From: Apricaphanius iberus
Lineage: Eukaryota; Chordata; Actinopteri; Cyprinodontiformes; Aphaniidae
Reading direction: 5' to 3'
Assembly (NCBI GenBank): GCA_028564705.1
Contig: JAPXFQ010000385.1
Location: 1,488,001-1,552,000 of the forward strand
Length of the DNA stretch: 64,000 nucleotides
The translations under genes and the position numbers were made by a program. Shown here one piece after another: positions 44,690 through 55,000 of this stretch (the first letter of the stretch is position 1; every line of letters begins with the position of its first letter). The notes below the pieces were generated by a model that was not told where the DNA came from, searched no databases, and saw only the letters and a list, made by a program, of their open reading frames with translations.

Positions 44690-45312
44690 CTCTCACTCAT
44701 GTTTCCGACGACAATCCTGGCTGTCATTAATTAAGACGAATGTGCGTCGCGCCTCCGCAGATAACGAGCGGAGCGAAAGGATCTCTGCACACACAGGGAG
44801 AAGACTGCGAGCCAAAGCGCTGACTGTACCTGCATTGCATCACGGACACGACACCCGGTACCCCGCTATCTTCCTCCCACCTCAACAGGCGCAGATGAGG
44901 AGACTGTAGCATCTTAACGCATAGTTTTGTAGACTCATGCAGCCGCGCTCTCAGTCAAAGCCAACCAACAGATGTGCGCCGCACCGGAGGCGCAAAGCCG
45001 GGGATTTTTACGCGCCTTTCTTATAACTTTGGCGCGGCGATATTTATGGATTGCGCAACAGTAACAGGGCAGCCTCTAGGATCTGCTTATTTATCTCCCT
45101 TAGTGGAGTTTCGTGTCATCACCGGAGGTCACAAACTGGCGCATCGTGTTATATTCTGTAAGTGGGCGCTGCAACCTGTAGCTATGCGCCTCTTTTTATT
45201 CCAGTCAACATTCCGCTGAGGCGCAATGGAAGGACGCAGCTGACGCTTTTGAATCCCCAAACTCGAGGAGGAGACAGAAAAAAAAGAGCAAAAAAGCAGC
45301 CCAGAGGAAACA
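44690..45312 (+). promoter_or_regulatory. GC/CpG-rich promoter-like region with a possible non-coding first exon
   Basis: Marked rise in G+C and CpG compared with 10 kb on either side (GTGCGTCGCGCC, GGCGCGGCGATA, GTGCGCCGCACC). It ends in a purine-rich segment and a consensus splice donor (GGAAACA|GTGAGT, donor at 45313). It lacks repeat-type ends and has no open frame with a domain. It looks like the 5' end of a plus-strand host gene whose coding exons lie downstream, perhaps the exon at 62003 or outside the window. Seen: composition and donor. Inferred: promoter. Confidence 0.45.
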
Positions 45313-46774
45313 GTGAGTACACAGCGTCCTGACTGGCTCTCATATTTAGAAGTATATAACCCACTCAAATATCTCCTTAACTTTGTCCGCATCTGGCTCA
45401 AGGACATATTATAATTAAAGGTCGGATATTTGGTGACGTTCAGATTTCCTTTAGTGATTTCCCTCCAGTCAACATGTGTGTATCCCGCAGCCCATAGATT
45501 GACCTAAAATTGAGTGACTTGACTTAAAAAATAGATGGTGGTACAATCTGATGATGCGCAAAAATGTATTTGTAACACAACAAATACAAAATAACACAAT
45601 AATGATATTATCTTGTCTTAAATGTTGAAACAATCAAAAATCATCCCCCTTCCCAGAGAAATTTTTTACTTCGTTTTCCTAATATTGGATAATTATGTTC
45701 TCCTGACAGTATTGGGACCCCAAGGATAGCCTACCTCTATATGTCTCAGTAGGGAGCTGGTGAAGTGTATTAACCTCATCTTGGAGATGTGCCTGACTTT
45801 TTGCCCAAGCTTCTCGATCAGACAGGGTGATGAGTAATCCTTATTTCCCTCCACTTGTTGCCTTGCCAAGAACCAGCTGCAGCTGCAACCCTTTTGAGGA
45901 ATTGTTTAATCTCTTAACCAACCAGATGTCATCACTGCTTGAGGAGTCCTTTACAAGATCATAGACTTTCAAGGAAACCAATGCATGAGTGAACACCGAC
46001 ACTTATACAATTAGAAGTTTTTTAAATGCTAACTTTACAAATGTGAATAACACATTTAGTTGTTTCTTTAACAATTTGTAAACCATAACTTCTATAAATC
46101 TTTTTTTGTGAAGTTACGGTTGTATAGTTTTTTCTCATTTTCTGTATTCAAATCAGACTCAGAATTCGAATTTGACTCCATGACGCTAGGTGGCGACATG
46201 CACCTCTTCGTGTTAGCCTTGAATGTGGCTTACTGACAGTAAACAGTTGATGGTGGGAGTGAAGCAGAGGAAGTAAAACCAGGACATGCACAACCATAAC
46301 GCACCATCTCTTCCTTAGTCAAAAAATGCACTGATCGGCTGTTTACGTTTGTCTTAGCCGCCATATTCTTCTTATTCTACTATTGTGTTGTGGTTGATTC
46401 ACTCTTCCGCATCTTGTCACTTCCCGAGGAGGGGCGCAAGCAAGGGTTGGGACAGGGGGGTTGGTTGCAGAGAAATTCATGTGGTTACCTTAGTCCAATT
46501 TTTCCTACTTCATTTCAGTTGGACACAAGTCAGACTAAGGTACTCTACATGCATTTTAAAAGGCCATCAGTCAGGCTGTGACAATAATTAAACGTTTTCT
46601 TGCTGCATGTAAACGCACTGAGTGACTTTCTTTTCCTTAAGCCTCTTTGTAACCACTTTTGCTGTATGCTTACGAGTAATGTCCTGGAAGACACATTTGT
46701 GTCTCACCTTTTAACTTCTTAGTTGATGTCTGTAGATGTTGCTCTAGTATTTTCAGATAATGTTCTTTGTGATG
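45313..46774. other. Non-coding, nothing recognised
   Basis: A/T-rich DNA. It would be intron if the candidate exon ending at 45312 is real. Confidence 0.4.
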
Positions 46775-46960
46775 CAATATGTGCACCAGTTCCTCCTGCA
46801 GCAAAGCAGCCCAACAAGATGCTGCCACCATCTTCCTTCACAGTTGGGATGGTGTCCCAAGGCTTTCAAGTGTCCTCCCTTTTTCCTTCACATGTAGCAA
46901 TTTTCATTATAGGTAAACAGTTCCACTTTAGTTTCATTATAACACAGGGCATACATCCAA
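46775..46960 (-). mobile_element. Tc1-like transposase relic
   Basis: On the minus strand it reads like the Tc1 segment around GGGS-M-WGCFAA: the plus strand shows CCTCCTGCAGCAAAGCAGCC, AAGATGCTGCCACCATCTTC and GTTGGGATGGTGTCCCAAGG. Frameshifted and truncated. Confidence 0.55.
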
Positions 46961-46974
46961 AAACTGAGACCTAT

Positions 46975-47560
46975 ATAGGGCTGGGTGATATGGCCTCAAA
47001 ACCATATTGCAATATAATATAAAGCATGAGTGGTAAAAGTATTTATTGTGATATATTCTTTTTTCTTTATAAATGTCAAATGACTTATTATGAGCATTCT
47101 CACTTTCCAGATACATTGCAGCAGAACAACTTCCAAAAGGTTTAGAATGCCCTTGAAAGAACATTTCTTGTGCAAAATGCATTTAAGAAATATTCAAATC
47201 TTTTCCCAAAATAATGAAACACAAAAACTCTCACAACACAAATAAAGATGAAGATATTTTAAATAAAATAAAAGCTATTTTTTTTATTAAAATTGTCTGC
47301 TTTGGTTAGTTATTTATAAATGTAATATCACACAAAAGGAAACCTGCAAATTTTTTATAAAAAAAAGCCTTACAGTTCAACTGGTTTCTTTTTTTGTTAA
47401 CTGAGAAACACAAAAATTTAAACTTGCAATATCTAGTGTAAAGACAAACACTGAAAAACAGTAACTATCTTGTGTACCTGCTATAAAGTATGTAGGCACG
47501 GCTTGATGACGTCAGCAAAATGTGTAATTACGGTAGGGCCGTATAATCAAAGGGAGTTTC
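46975..47560. repeat. Possible repeat beginning GGGCTGGGTGATATGGCC
   Basis: The word GGGCTGGGTGATATGGCC followed by a TATTGCAATATAATAT stretch is a common start of fish DNA elements. The other end is not defined. Confidence 0.3.
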
Positions 47561-47564
47561 ACAA

Positions 47565-48213
47565 TGTCAAGGCGCCTCGCCTAGGCAAGGGGCCTTGCTT
47601 ACGAGACCACTGTCCTTCCTTGGTCAAAGAAAAGTTAAATGGAACAGACTTACCTCACGTCACCGCGCCTGCCGGCTTATGTAGTCTGTTTACGTCCGCC
47701 TGTCATAGTAGCATTGTAGCGTAGTAACATTACTTCAGCCATGGAACTTGAAATGTATAACGATTTTACTTTTTCTTAACTGTTCATATATCGGTTTAAA
47801 CAAATGTGCAAACGAATTAGTACCTGGTAGCCATCGAAGCTGCAACCAATAAGCAACTAACCAACCATATATAACTGCTTTGGATGTAAAAATATATAAT
47901 AGAAAAATAAAACAAAATCTTTTCGATATAAGCCAGATCGCTAAAATTAGTTGACTTACATTAAAACAGGAAATTTACCCCAGAAGTTGCTGCTGCCTGC
48001 TCCTACCATGCTGCATTCTGGGAATTTTTTAGCAGAGAGAAGACATCAAGGCACCTCTGATGTATCCTTGGTCAGTTAGCTAAACGGCTAAAAACGGAGG
48101 ACAGATGCCTCGGTAGCACATGAAAATTAGAACAGGCCTTGGTAGTGCCTGATGACGTATCTCCTAGGCAACCAGGGCGAGACCAAGGCATGAAGGCGAC
48201 GTTCCTGGGCATT
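47565..48213. mobile_element. hAT-like element with degenerate inverted ends
   Basis: Left CAATGTCAAGGCGCCTCGCC and inverted right end CAATGCCCAGGAACGTCGCC. TTGGTC/GACCAAGG and GCCTAGG/CCTAGGC also pair inward. No matching 8-bp target duplication was found, so the assignment is tentative. Confidence 0.5.
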
Positions 48214-48839
48214 GAAAAACACCCAAAATCTCTAACTTTGGCTATATTTATATCACTTCTACTTTATACTGTACCTTTGATTTTGCCTAATACTAGGACT
48301 ATGTAAGACCTGGATTTGTTCTTTTTCTTTTGGTTTTGGCTCATTCCTCCCTGAGTGGCCTTTCTGTCTACGTCAGTACAGGACATATTTCACTGTGGAT
48401 ATTTATACTGGCATTCCAGCTTCTACCACTATTTTCACGTGGTCTTTTGCTTTCGTTCTGGGGTCGATTTGCATATTTCAGCCCAAGACAAGTTCATACA
48501 TGGGACACTGAATGTGCACCTTCCTGAGTGGTATGATGGTTATACTTTCCCATAATGTCTATACTTGTGTATAATTGTTTGAACAGAGGAATGTGGCATC
48601 TTGAAATTGTTCTCAAGGATGAACCAGACTTATTTAGCTCCATAGTTCTCTTATTGAGATATTAGGTGATTTATTTTGACTTTCCCATTGTGTCAAACAA
48701 CAAAGCAGTTTGTTTCAGGTGTGACCTTTAAATACATCCACAGGTGTAACCCCAATAACTTAGATGTGTCTGTTAATCTATCAGAAGTTTTCAAAACCAT
48801 GGCATGAAATGGGTTTTCCCTCATTGTTTAAAGAGATAA

Positions 48840-49075
48840 AAATAATTAGCTCACTCAAGGAGGTTATGTTTTTGCCAGAGTTTGTCAGTTTGTTTGTCTG
48901 TTTGATAGCAACATAACTCAAAAAATATTGGCGGATTTTGAGTAAATTTTCAGTGAATGTCAGCAGTGGAACCAGGAACAAGTTATTAGATTTTGGGGAT
49001 GATCCGGATCACCGTCTGAGAGAGGGGACTGAGCTGCCGTGGCAGAGGTCTGCGCTCCCTGAGTGCTTTTCTAGT
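48840..49075 (+). repeat. Teleost dispersed repeat (GATGATCCGGATCACC family)
   Basis: Contains GGAGGTTATGTTTTTGCC, a TTTGTCTGTTTGATAGCAAC block, TTTTGGGGATGATCCGGATC and TGGCAGAGGTCTGCGCTCCC, in the order known from a very common fish repeat. Class not determined. Non-coding. Confidence 0.6.
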
Positions 49076-50289
49076 TCTGCATGTGAACCTCTGATTCTCA
49101 GTACAAATATGCACCACATTTGTTAGATTGTCTTTGTAAAAAAATGTAAAGAGCAATGATCACATTTCTTCTTTTGAGCAAATATGCACACGTTCGTAAT
49201 GATCTGTCACATAAATTTTACATGAATGAAGTTATGCCTGTAACATGACCAAATGTTTGAAAGTGTAAGTATTAGAAATACTTTGCACAACACTTGAACT
49301 ATGTCGGTCTTACTGCAACTTGACCCAAGTTGGTGAAGCTCATTCCCCTCTGTTTGATGATGTGGCTCTGAGCTATGGGCCCAAGATAACCACACAGAAC
49401 GAAATTACATTTCTGATAGTATAGTCAAGTCTAAATGGTTTCTCAGCTCATGATATGCTCTGGTCCCCCAGTCTGTCTCTCCACTTGTTGCCTTTCCAAG
49501 TGCTAATCAACCACTGACCACGCTCAACTATCATCACTTAGTTTCAGTCATTGTACGATCCTACCTGATTGTACAAAAAGCTGAAACAATTTTTCCCTGT
49601 GATGATAGTGTGGTGATCCTTAGTAGTTTTTGTATTTTTATTGGTAGGTTTGAATCTTCATTAAGTTCATTATGTCAGTTCTGTTTACTCTCATTGGATT
49701 ATTGTTCATTGATCTGAGTTTCCCTTTCACCGTATCCTTATTTTTATGTTCTCATTTTGCACTGTTGTTCTCCCCTCCTTTCTATTAAATTTGATAGTGC
49801 TTTTAATTTAATATTCTCTCAGTCTCCTTTATTCTCATTTCTTAGATTTCTGCTTTCATTAATTAGTCCTCAGGTTTCTCTCTCATTTCCTTGCTCCCTC
49901 CTCACTATTTAAGCAGTTCACTACTCGCTGGACTCGTTATGTCCCACCTCAGAAAGTATGTTTATTTTTGTGCTTTAAGTTCATTAAATTCCTCACTACA
50001 AGAGTATCTGCATTTGTGTCTTACGTTACTGCGAAATGACAGATGGTGAAATGCACAAAAAAACAACATAAGAAAAAACAACCCAGATTTCTATTTTAGC
50101 CTAAATTTAAGTAGTGATGCATGTTCAACCACACCGGGAAGTTTTTTCTTTAGTGTCAATGTTTTAATTGGTTTTGCTAATAAAAATCAGAAAAGTGTGG
50201 TGCACACATGAAGTCAGCGCCTTTTAATCTTAATATATAGTACAATCCATTTATTTTTGAAGTGACCAAACTGATGAATAGTCACCTAC
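49076..50289. other. Non-coding, nothing recognised
   Basis: No supported gene or repeat ends. Confidence 0.4.
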
Positions 50290-50456
50290 TGGTGTTGGCC
50301 AGAGGGGCTTCTGTCATTCTGCCCTAGGGCAGCTGTGGCTACAATTGTAATTTGCTTCCACCAGTGTGTGAATGTGAGAGTGAATGAATAACGCAATTTG
50401 TAAAGCGTCTTTGAGTGTCCAAAAAAGTGCTATATAAATGTAATGGTTATTATTAT
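50290..50456 (+). mobile_element. SINE 3' portion with L2-like tail
   Basis: GGGCAGCTGTGGCTACAATT, CCACCAGTGTGTGAATGTGA, then TAAAGCGTCTTTGAGTGTCC and GTGCTATATAAATGTAATGG with an ATT-type end. The tRNA-like head is absent. Confidence 0.7.
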
Positions 50457-50793
50457 ATGAAGTGCTCAGAAGTTATGTTAGTCAAAACATCTAAAACATA
50501 GAAAGAAAATACTGCTTGGGAACCTGAAATACTTAGATTAAGTGCTAATTGACAGTGACTGACATTAATTAGATTGGCTGGTGTACGGGTTCAGGTTCCA
50601 CAAATGCACTGAGCAGACAGTTGGATGGTCGGACACTATTTTCCCCAGATGGACTGAGTAGAATACATTTCCCAGCATGTCCCAAAACCTCTCCCACTGG
50701 TCTATGGCCAATGGTGACATCACAGCTCATCCTTGAACCTAGACAATAAATGACATTTGAGGCTAGCTCAAAGCTGTCATTCACTCAGTACTG

Positions 50794-51353
50794 TAGCTAC
50801 GTTTACATGTGCAAAATAGCTTTAGTCCAATCATAGATCAGATTAGAAATTCACATCTATCCGATTAAAAAAGGCGTTTACATGCACTACAAGTCTGAAC
50901 AACATAAATCATTTTGACATGCGCAGAACTTTTAAAACACGGGAAGCGGCCATAGAAGAAGAAATAGACTTCCGTAGTAAACAAACATGGTTGCAGCCGT
51001 TTGCGATGGAGGACTACGATGTTCTTCAGAGCGTCCTTTCATTTATTTTTTCTGGTCACGGTTTTACATCCTCAAGCCTTCATTCTTATGTACACAATCA
51101 AATTACAAACCAATTAGACGTGTACGCATGACTTAACAGACATGCGCTGGAATGATCTATATTTCGAAAAGGCGTTTACATGCACCACGATCAGATTAAC
51201 TATTGGAATAAACCAACCCTCTCAAACGGAATTAAATTTTGATCGGAATGAGTTTGTTTGGGTCACAGTAATCGGAATGGCATGTTTACATGAAGCATTT
51301 TTATTCCGATGACGTTTTTAATCCGATTACTTGTGTCCATGTAAACATAGCCA
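50794..51353. mobile_element. 560-bp MITE with CTG target duplication
   Basis: Ends TAGCTACGTTTACATGTGC and inverted TGGCTATGTTTACATGGAC. CTG flanks both sides (50791-50793 and 51354-51356). Inner repeats such as AAAAAGGCGTTTACATGCAC and GATTA/TAATC words mirror each other. Non-autonomous and PIF/Harbinger-like by its 3-bp duplication. The frame at 50919-51131 has no known domain. Confidence 0.65.
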
Positions 51354-51941
51354 CTGCTTGCAGTTCAAGAGGACAACTTGTTTCACCGCGGAAAATTTCT
51401 CCTTTGTTTTGACCCGCTGCGAAGGAAAAACTCTCACTTTAAAAACATTTGAAGTGCTACTGTCCAACAGCCTTTTGCATATCCAGCTTTAGGTGACAAT
51501 TTTGAACTGATCAAATTCAGTTCTTTGAGAAGGGCTCTGCTTTTCTACATTGAGCAGCTGCATTTTTGTCTTCCAAGCAGAATTGTACATGGACCTACCC
51601 TTTTTGGTTGTAAGTTTTTGCCTCCATCTGTTTCATTTTAAAATAATTTTACTCTCTTGTTCATTTGTTGGTTAAAAGTGGCTTTTTAAAAGTAGTGTTA
51701 CCTGACCTCACTGTGTTATGAAATGCATGAGTTATAAACTGTTGTATAGGCTGTGGAAAACTTTTTTGGTTTTGTTTTCTCCCTCTCTTTTTCTCTCTCC
51801 CTTTCTTGTTCTCCCGTCTCTTTCGCTCTCTGAGACATGGTCTGCAGAGCCAGGCAGTTAGCTGAAGGGCTACCTCCATTGCTCTGTGTCTTTTCCAGTA
51901 AAGATGAGGAGCCACAACATGATGTGTGCTTAGCTATCTTA

Positions 51942-52899
51942 TGGTGCATTCACACCAAAGCGTCAAAAACGCTCTCCAAGCGGATTGGATGCACGTCAAG
52001 CCAGAAATACACAACTTGTGGGAGGACCCTGACCGGAACTGCTCCATAGCAGTCTGCTGGCCTGCCCCTTTTCCTCCTCCTCCTGACCCTCTGGGCCGGG
52101 AGAGGGGCACCATTTCTGTCAAGCCTCGCGTGTGCTGGCACGGCTTCGCCTGCCAAGACACCAACTACAGGCGCTTAATCCCACCCGCTGAGAGACTGTC
52201 AATCTGTCTGCATTTAGTAAAAATGTATATGTGAGGGGCGCGGGATGTGCTGTGGTAGAGCCATTGCCAGGCTTTGGTCGAGTTTTGGCCAACAACTCCT
52301 CCAGAGAGGCTGTCCGGGTGAGGAAGCTGTCCATAGCCCGCTTCTCGGCGGAGGGAGCCGTGTCTTGGCAGCCACAACAGCTCTTTTAAGAGCCACCCAC
52401 AAACCTATTAAGAGCTTTCCTGTCTAAGTTGTTGAACCTCTTAATAATATATTTTTAAAAATCCTGTCTCTGTATAGAAAACAACTGTTACCATATAGCT
52501 CGGGGTGATTAGCGATGGTGTTTATCAGTATTTACTGCATGTCATGCTGATGCTGTAACTCCATGTCAGTCACAGCGTCATTGACACCCTGTCACCAGGC
52601 TCCTGAACGATTGACCTGGTGTGCATTATCGCTGAGGTTTAGATATTTCAAATTTAACGGCAGACGCAAAAACCCTAAATCGTTGAACCACATAAAATGA
52701 CGTGATTTTATGTAGTGCATCAAATGCCTAATTTGTGTGAAAATGACACGGAAATAAGCCAGAGCAGTGATTTTACACCTCAAATCTACCTCTGACGTGA
52801 CGTGGGACCCCATAATGTGGGTCAGTGCACTTCTACATTGACTTCACATGTAAACCTGATATCCATGACGGTTCAAACGTATTCGGTGTGAATGCACCG
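51942..52899. mobile_element. 958-bp PIF/Harbinger-like non-autonomous element with TTA duplication
   Basis: Left end TGGTGCATTCACACC and inverted right end CGGTGCATTCACACC. The flanking trinucleotide TTA lies at 51939-51941 and 52900-52902, the usual PIF/Harbinger target. The interior is richer in G+C than the host DNA, with several overlapping frames on both strands but no recognisable nuclease or Myb domain. Confidence 0.75.
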
Positions 52900-52902
52900 T
52901 TA

Positions 52903-54188
52903 GCCCAGAGCTCAGTTTTATGACTTTGTTCCCCATGTGCTCAACTCCATCTTGGTCCAAAGTATAGTTTATGGCCCCTTGTCTGATCCCTCTTTGAGCC
53001 CCCCCTTCTTCCCCTGTACAGATAGCTGTTTCTTTGTCCCTTATCCTATTGTCATTCCATTCACATATACATTTTTTAAGTCAGTAGATTAGTTGTATGA
53101 GCAGAGTAGACAGGATTTAGTGGTGGAATGTTTTGGCTAGAAAGTTAACATATTTTCTCAATAAATCTTGCAAAGTTGTTTGTGATTACTTGGTGTATAC
53201 GTACAATCATTGACAGCAACGTTTGGACTTATCCTTCAAATGAGACTGTAGTGTCCGGTAATATAGAGTTATTCATCAAAGACAGAAGTGGTGTCCCGAA
53301 TGTAAAATGAATAACTGAAACATAATCAAGAAGTATATTGCTTTAAAATATTTATCATAATTATTGGTGATTATTTAAACTAGACATTAATCACACTCCG
53401 TGTTCCCCAATGCTGGTGTTTGCAAAGTAACAAATCCAGGCCCTCATTTATCAACCATACTTACATATACGTCTGTGTGCATTTCATGTGTAGGAAATAT
53501 TTTATCCATAGTGTGGTATTTACCATCTTGTATTTGTGTGTAGAAATGGGGGAGTGCCAAATGCTTCGCAAAGGTCTATGTTGTCACATCAATGGCTTCA
53601 GCTTAAAAGAATGTCTTTACACTTATAATGTTTGCCAACTGTACTGTGGCAACTTAAGGGTCCTGTTTATCACTGCAGCAGGTTGTCGCTTTTCCCATGC
53701 ACACTGAAAATGCCATAGCAGTGTCTCAAATAACGGCGTTGACACATTTGTCAAATGTGGTGATCTTTGCACCCCTAGTAGAAGATCTGGCCATTTCTTT
53801 CCCTTTATTTCCGTCAGGGACCACTCCATTGTCCCGACCATATTTACTGCCTATATCACTTTCTCCCATGTTGTGTTCTTTAGTAGATAGATCCAAAGAG
53901 CAAGAGCAATGGGTGATGGGCATGAAGCAGAGAACCACTAACAATAGAAGGTAAAAACTATTGGTGATTAAATTAATTTACCTTAATTATGACAATTTTG
54001 AAAATGTTTGTTCATCATGGCTCTTTTCTTTTTTGTTGCTCCACTTATGTTTCATATTAATTTCGGTCTCACTGAAATTCCTTTTTTTAGTCTCTTGGCT
54101 ATTATTTTTGGGAAGAAAACACAGATTTAATGCATGTGCTAAAGGATATTATGTGTCCAATTATGATTAATTAGGGTGTTTTGGTATG
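52903..54188. other. Non-coding, little recognised
   Basis: CAGGCCCTCATTTATCAACC at about 53437 resembles the start of a common fish DNA element, but I found no partner end. Otherwise nothing. Confidence 0.35.
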
Positions 54189-54726
54189 CAAATTCAATTC
54201 AATTCAGTTTATTTATATAGCGCCGTTTCACAACAGATGTCATCTCAAGGCACTCTACAAGAAGAGTTATTACAATACAATGTTTAATTTAGAAATTAGA
54301 GAACCACAGAAGATTGCGTCGTGTAATTCTCAGCAATCCCTCACACTGAGCAAGCACGAAGCGACAGTGGAAAGGAAAAACTCCCTTTTAACAGGAAGAA
54401 ACCTCCGGCAGAACCAGGCTCAGCACAAGCGGTCATCTGCCGAGACCGTCTGTGGTTTGGAGAATACAGAACAGAGACACAGAAAGAACAACACAGCTGA
54501 TGCAGAAGTTTGTTGCAGGACGTGGAGAACTTTCCGTCACTGCAATCCCATCTTAGTCAGGGTCGTCAAGCAGGGCGGGTCAGGAGCACCTACTGTAGGA
54601 AGAGACTAAGAGAAAACAGGTTAGCGCTTGAATTGACAGCACATCATGCAGTTGGGGAGAAGTAGGAGAGAAAGTAGGAACAGACCCTAATAATGTCCTC
54701 CAACAGCCTAGCCTAAAGCAGCATAG

Positions 54727-54996
54727 CTACTAACATTAACCTGTCTCCTAGCTACTAGGAGACCTAGCTACTAACACTTTCTACCTGGCTTACATTAACC
54801 TATCTCTACCTAGCTACTCTACCTCTTCCTATCTCTTCCTAGCTTTTGATACTCTACCTGACTACTAACATTAACCTGTCTCCTAGCTACTAGGAGACCT
54901 AGCTACTAACACTCTCTACTTGGCTTACATTAATCTATCTCTACGTAGCTACTCTACCTCTTCATATCCCTTCCTAGCTTTTGACACTCTACCTAG
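54727..54996. repeat. 135-bp tandem duplication in the L2 3' UTR
   Basis: CTACTAACATTAACCTGTCT starts at 54727 and again at 54862. Both units run through CTAGCTACTAGGAGACC, TGGCTTACATTAA and CTAGCTTTTGA. The CTAGCTAC word, also the hAT target, recurs several times. Confidence 0.85.
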
Positions 54997-55000
54997 CTAC

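Noticed and set aside
47565..48213. Firm hAT call for the element near 47.6-48.2 kb
   Set aside because: The ends look alike, but the 8 bases outside them do not match, so it is kept as tentative only.
51661..51949. Basic Lys/Arg/Glu-rich frames
   Set aside because: Antisense of a CTTTCTCTC-type pyrimidine tract; no domain.
54189..54260. GAATT repeats as a microsatellite
   Set aside because: They are the normal 3' tail of the L2 LINE.
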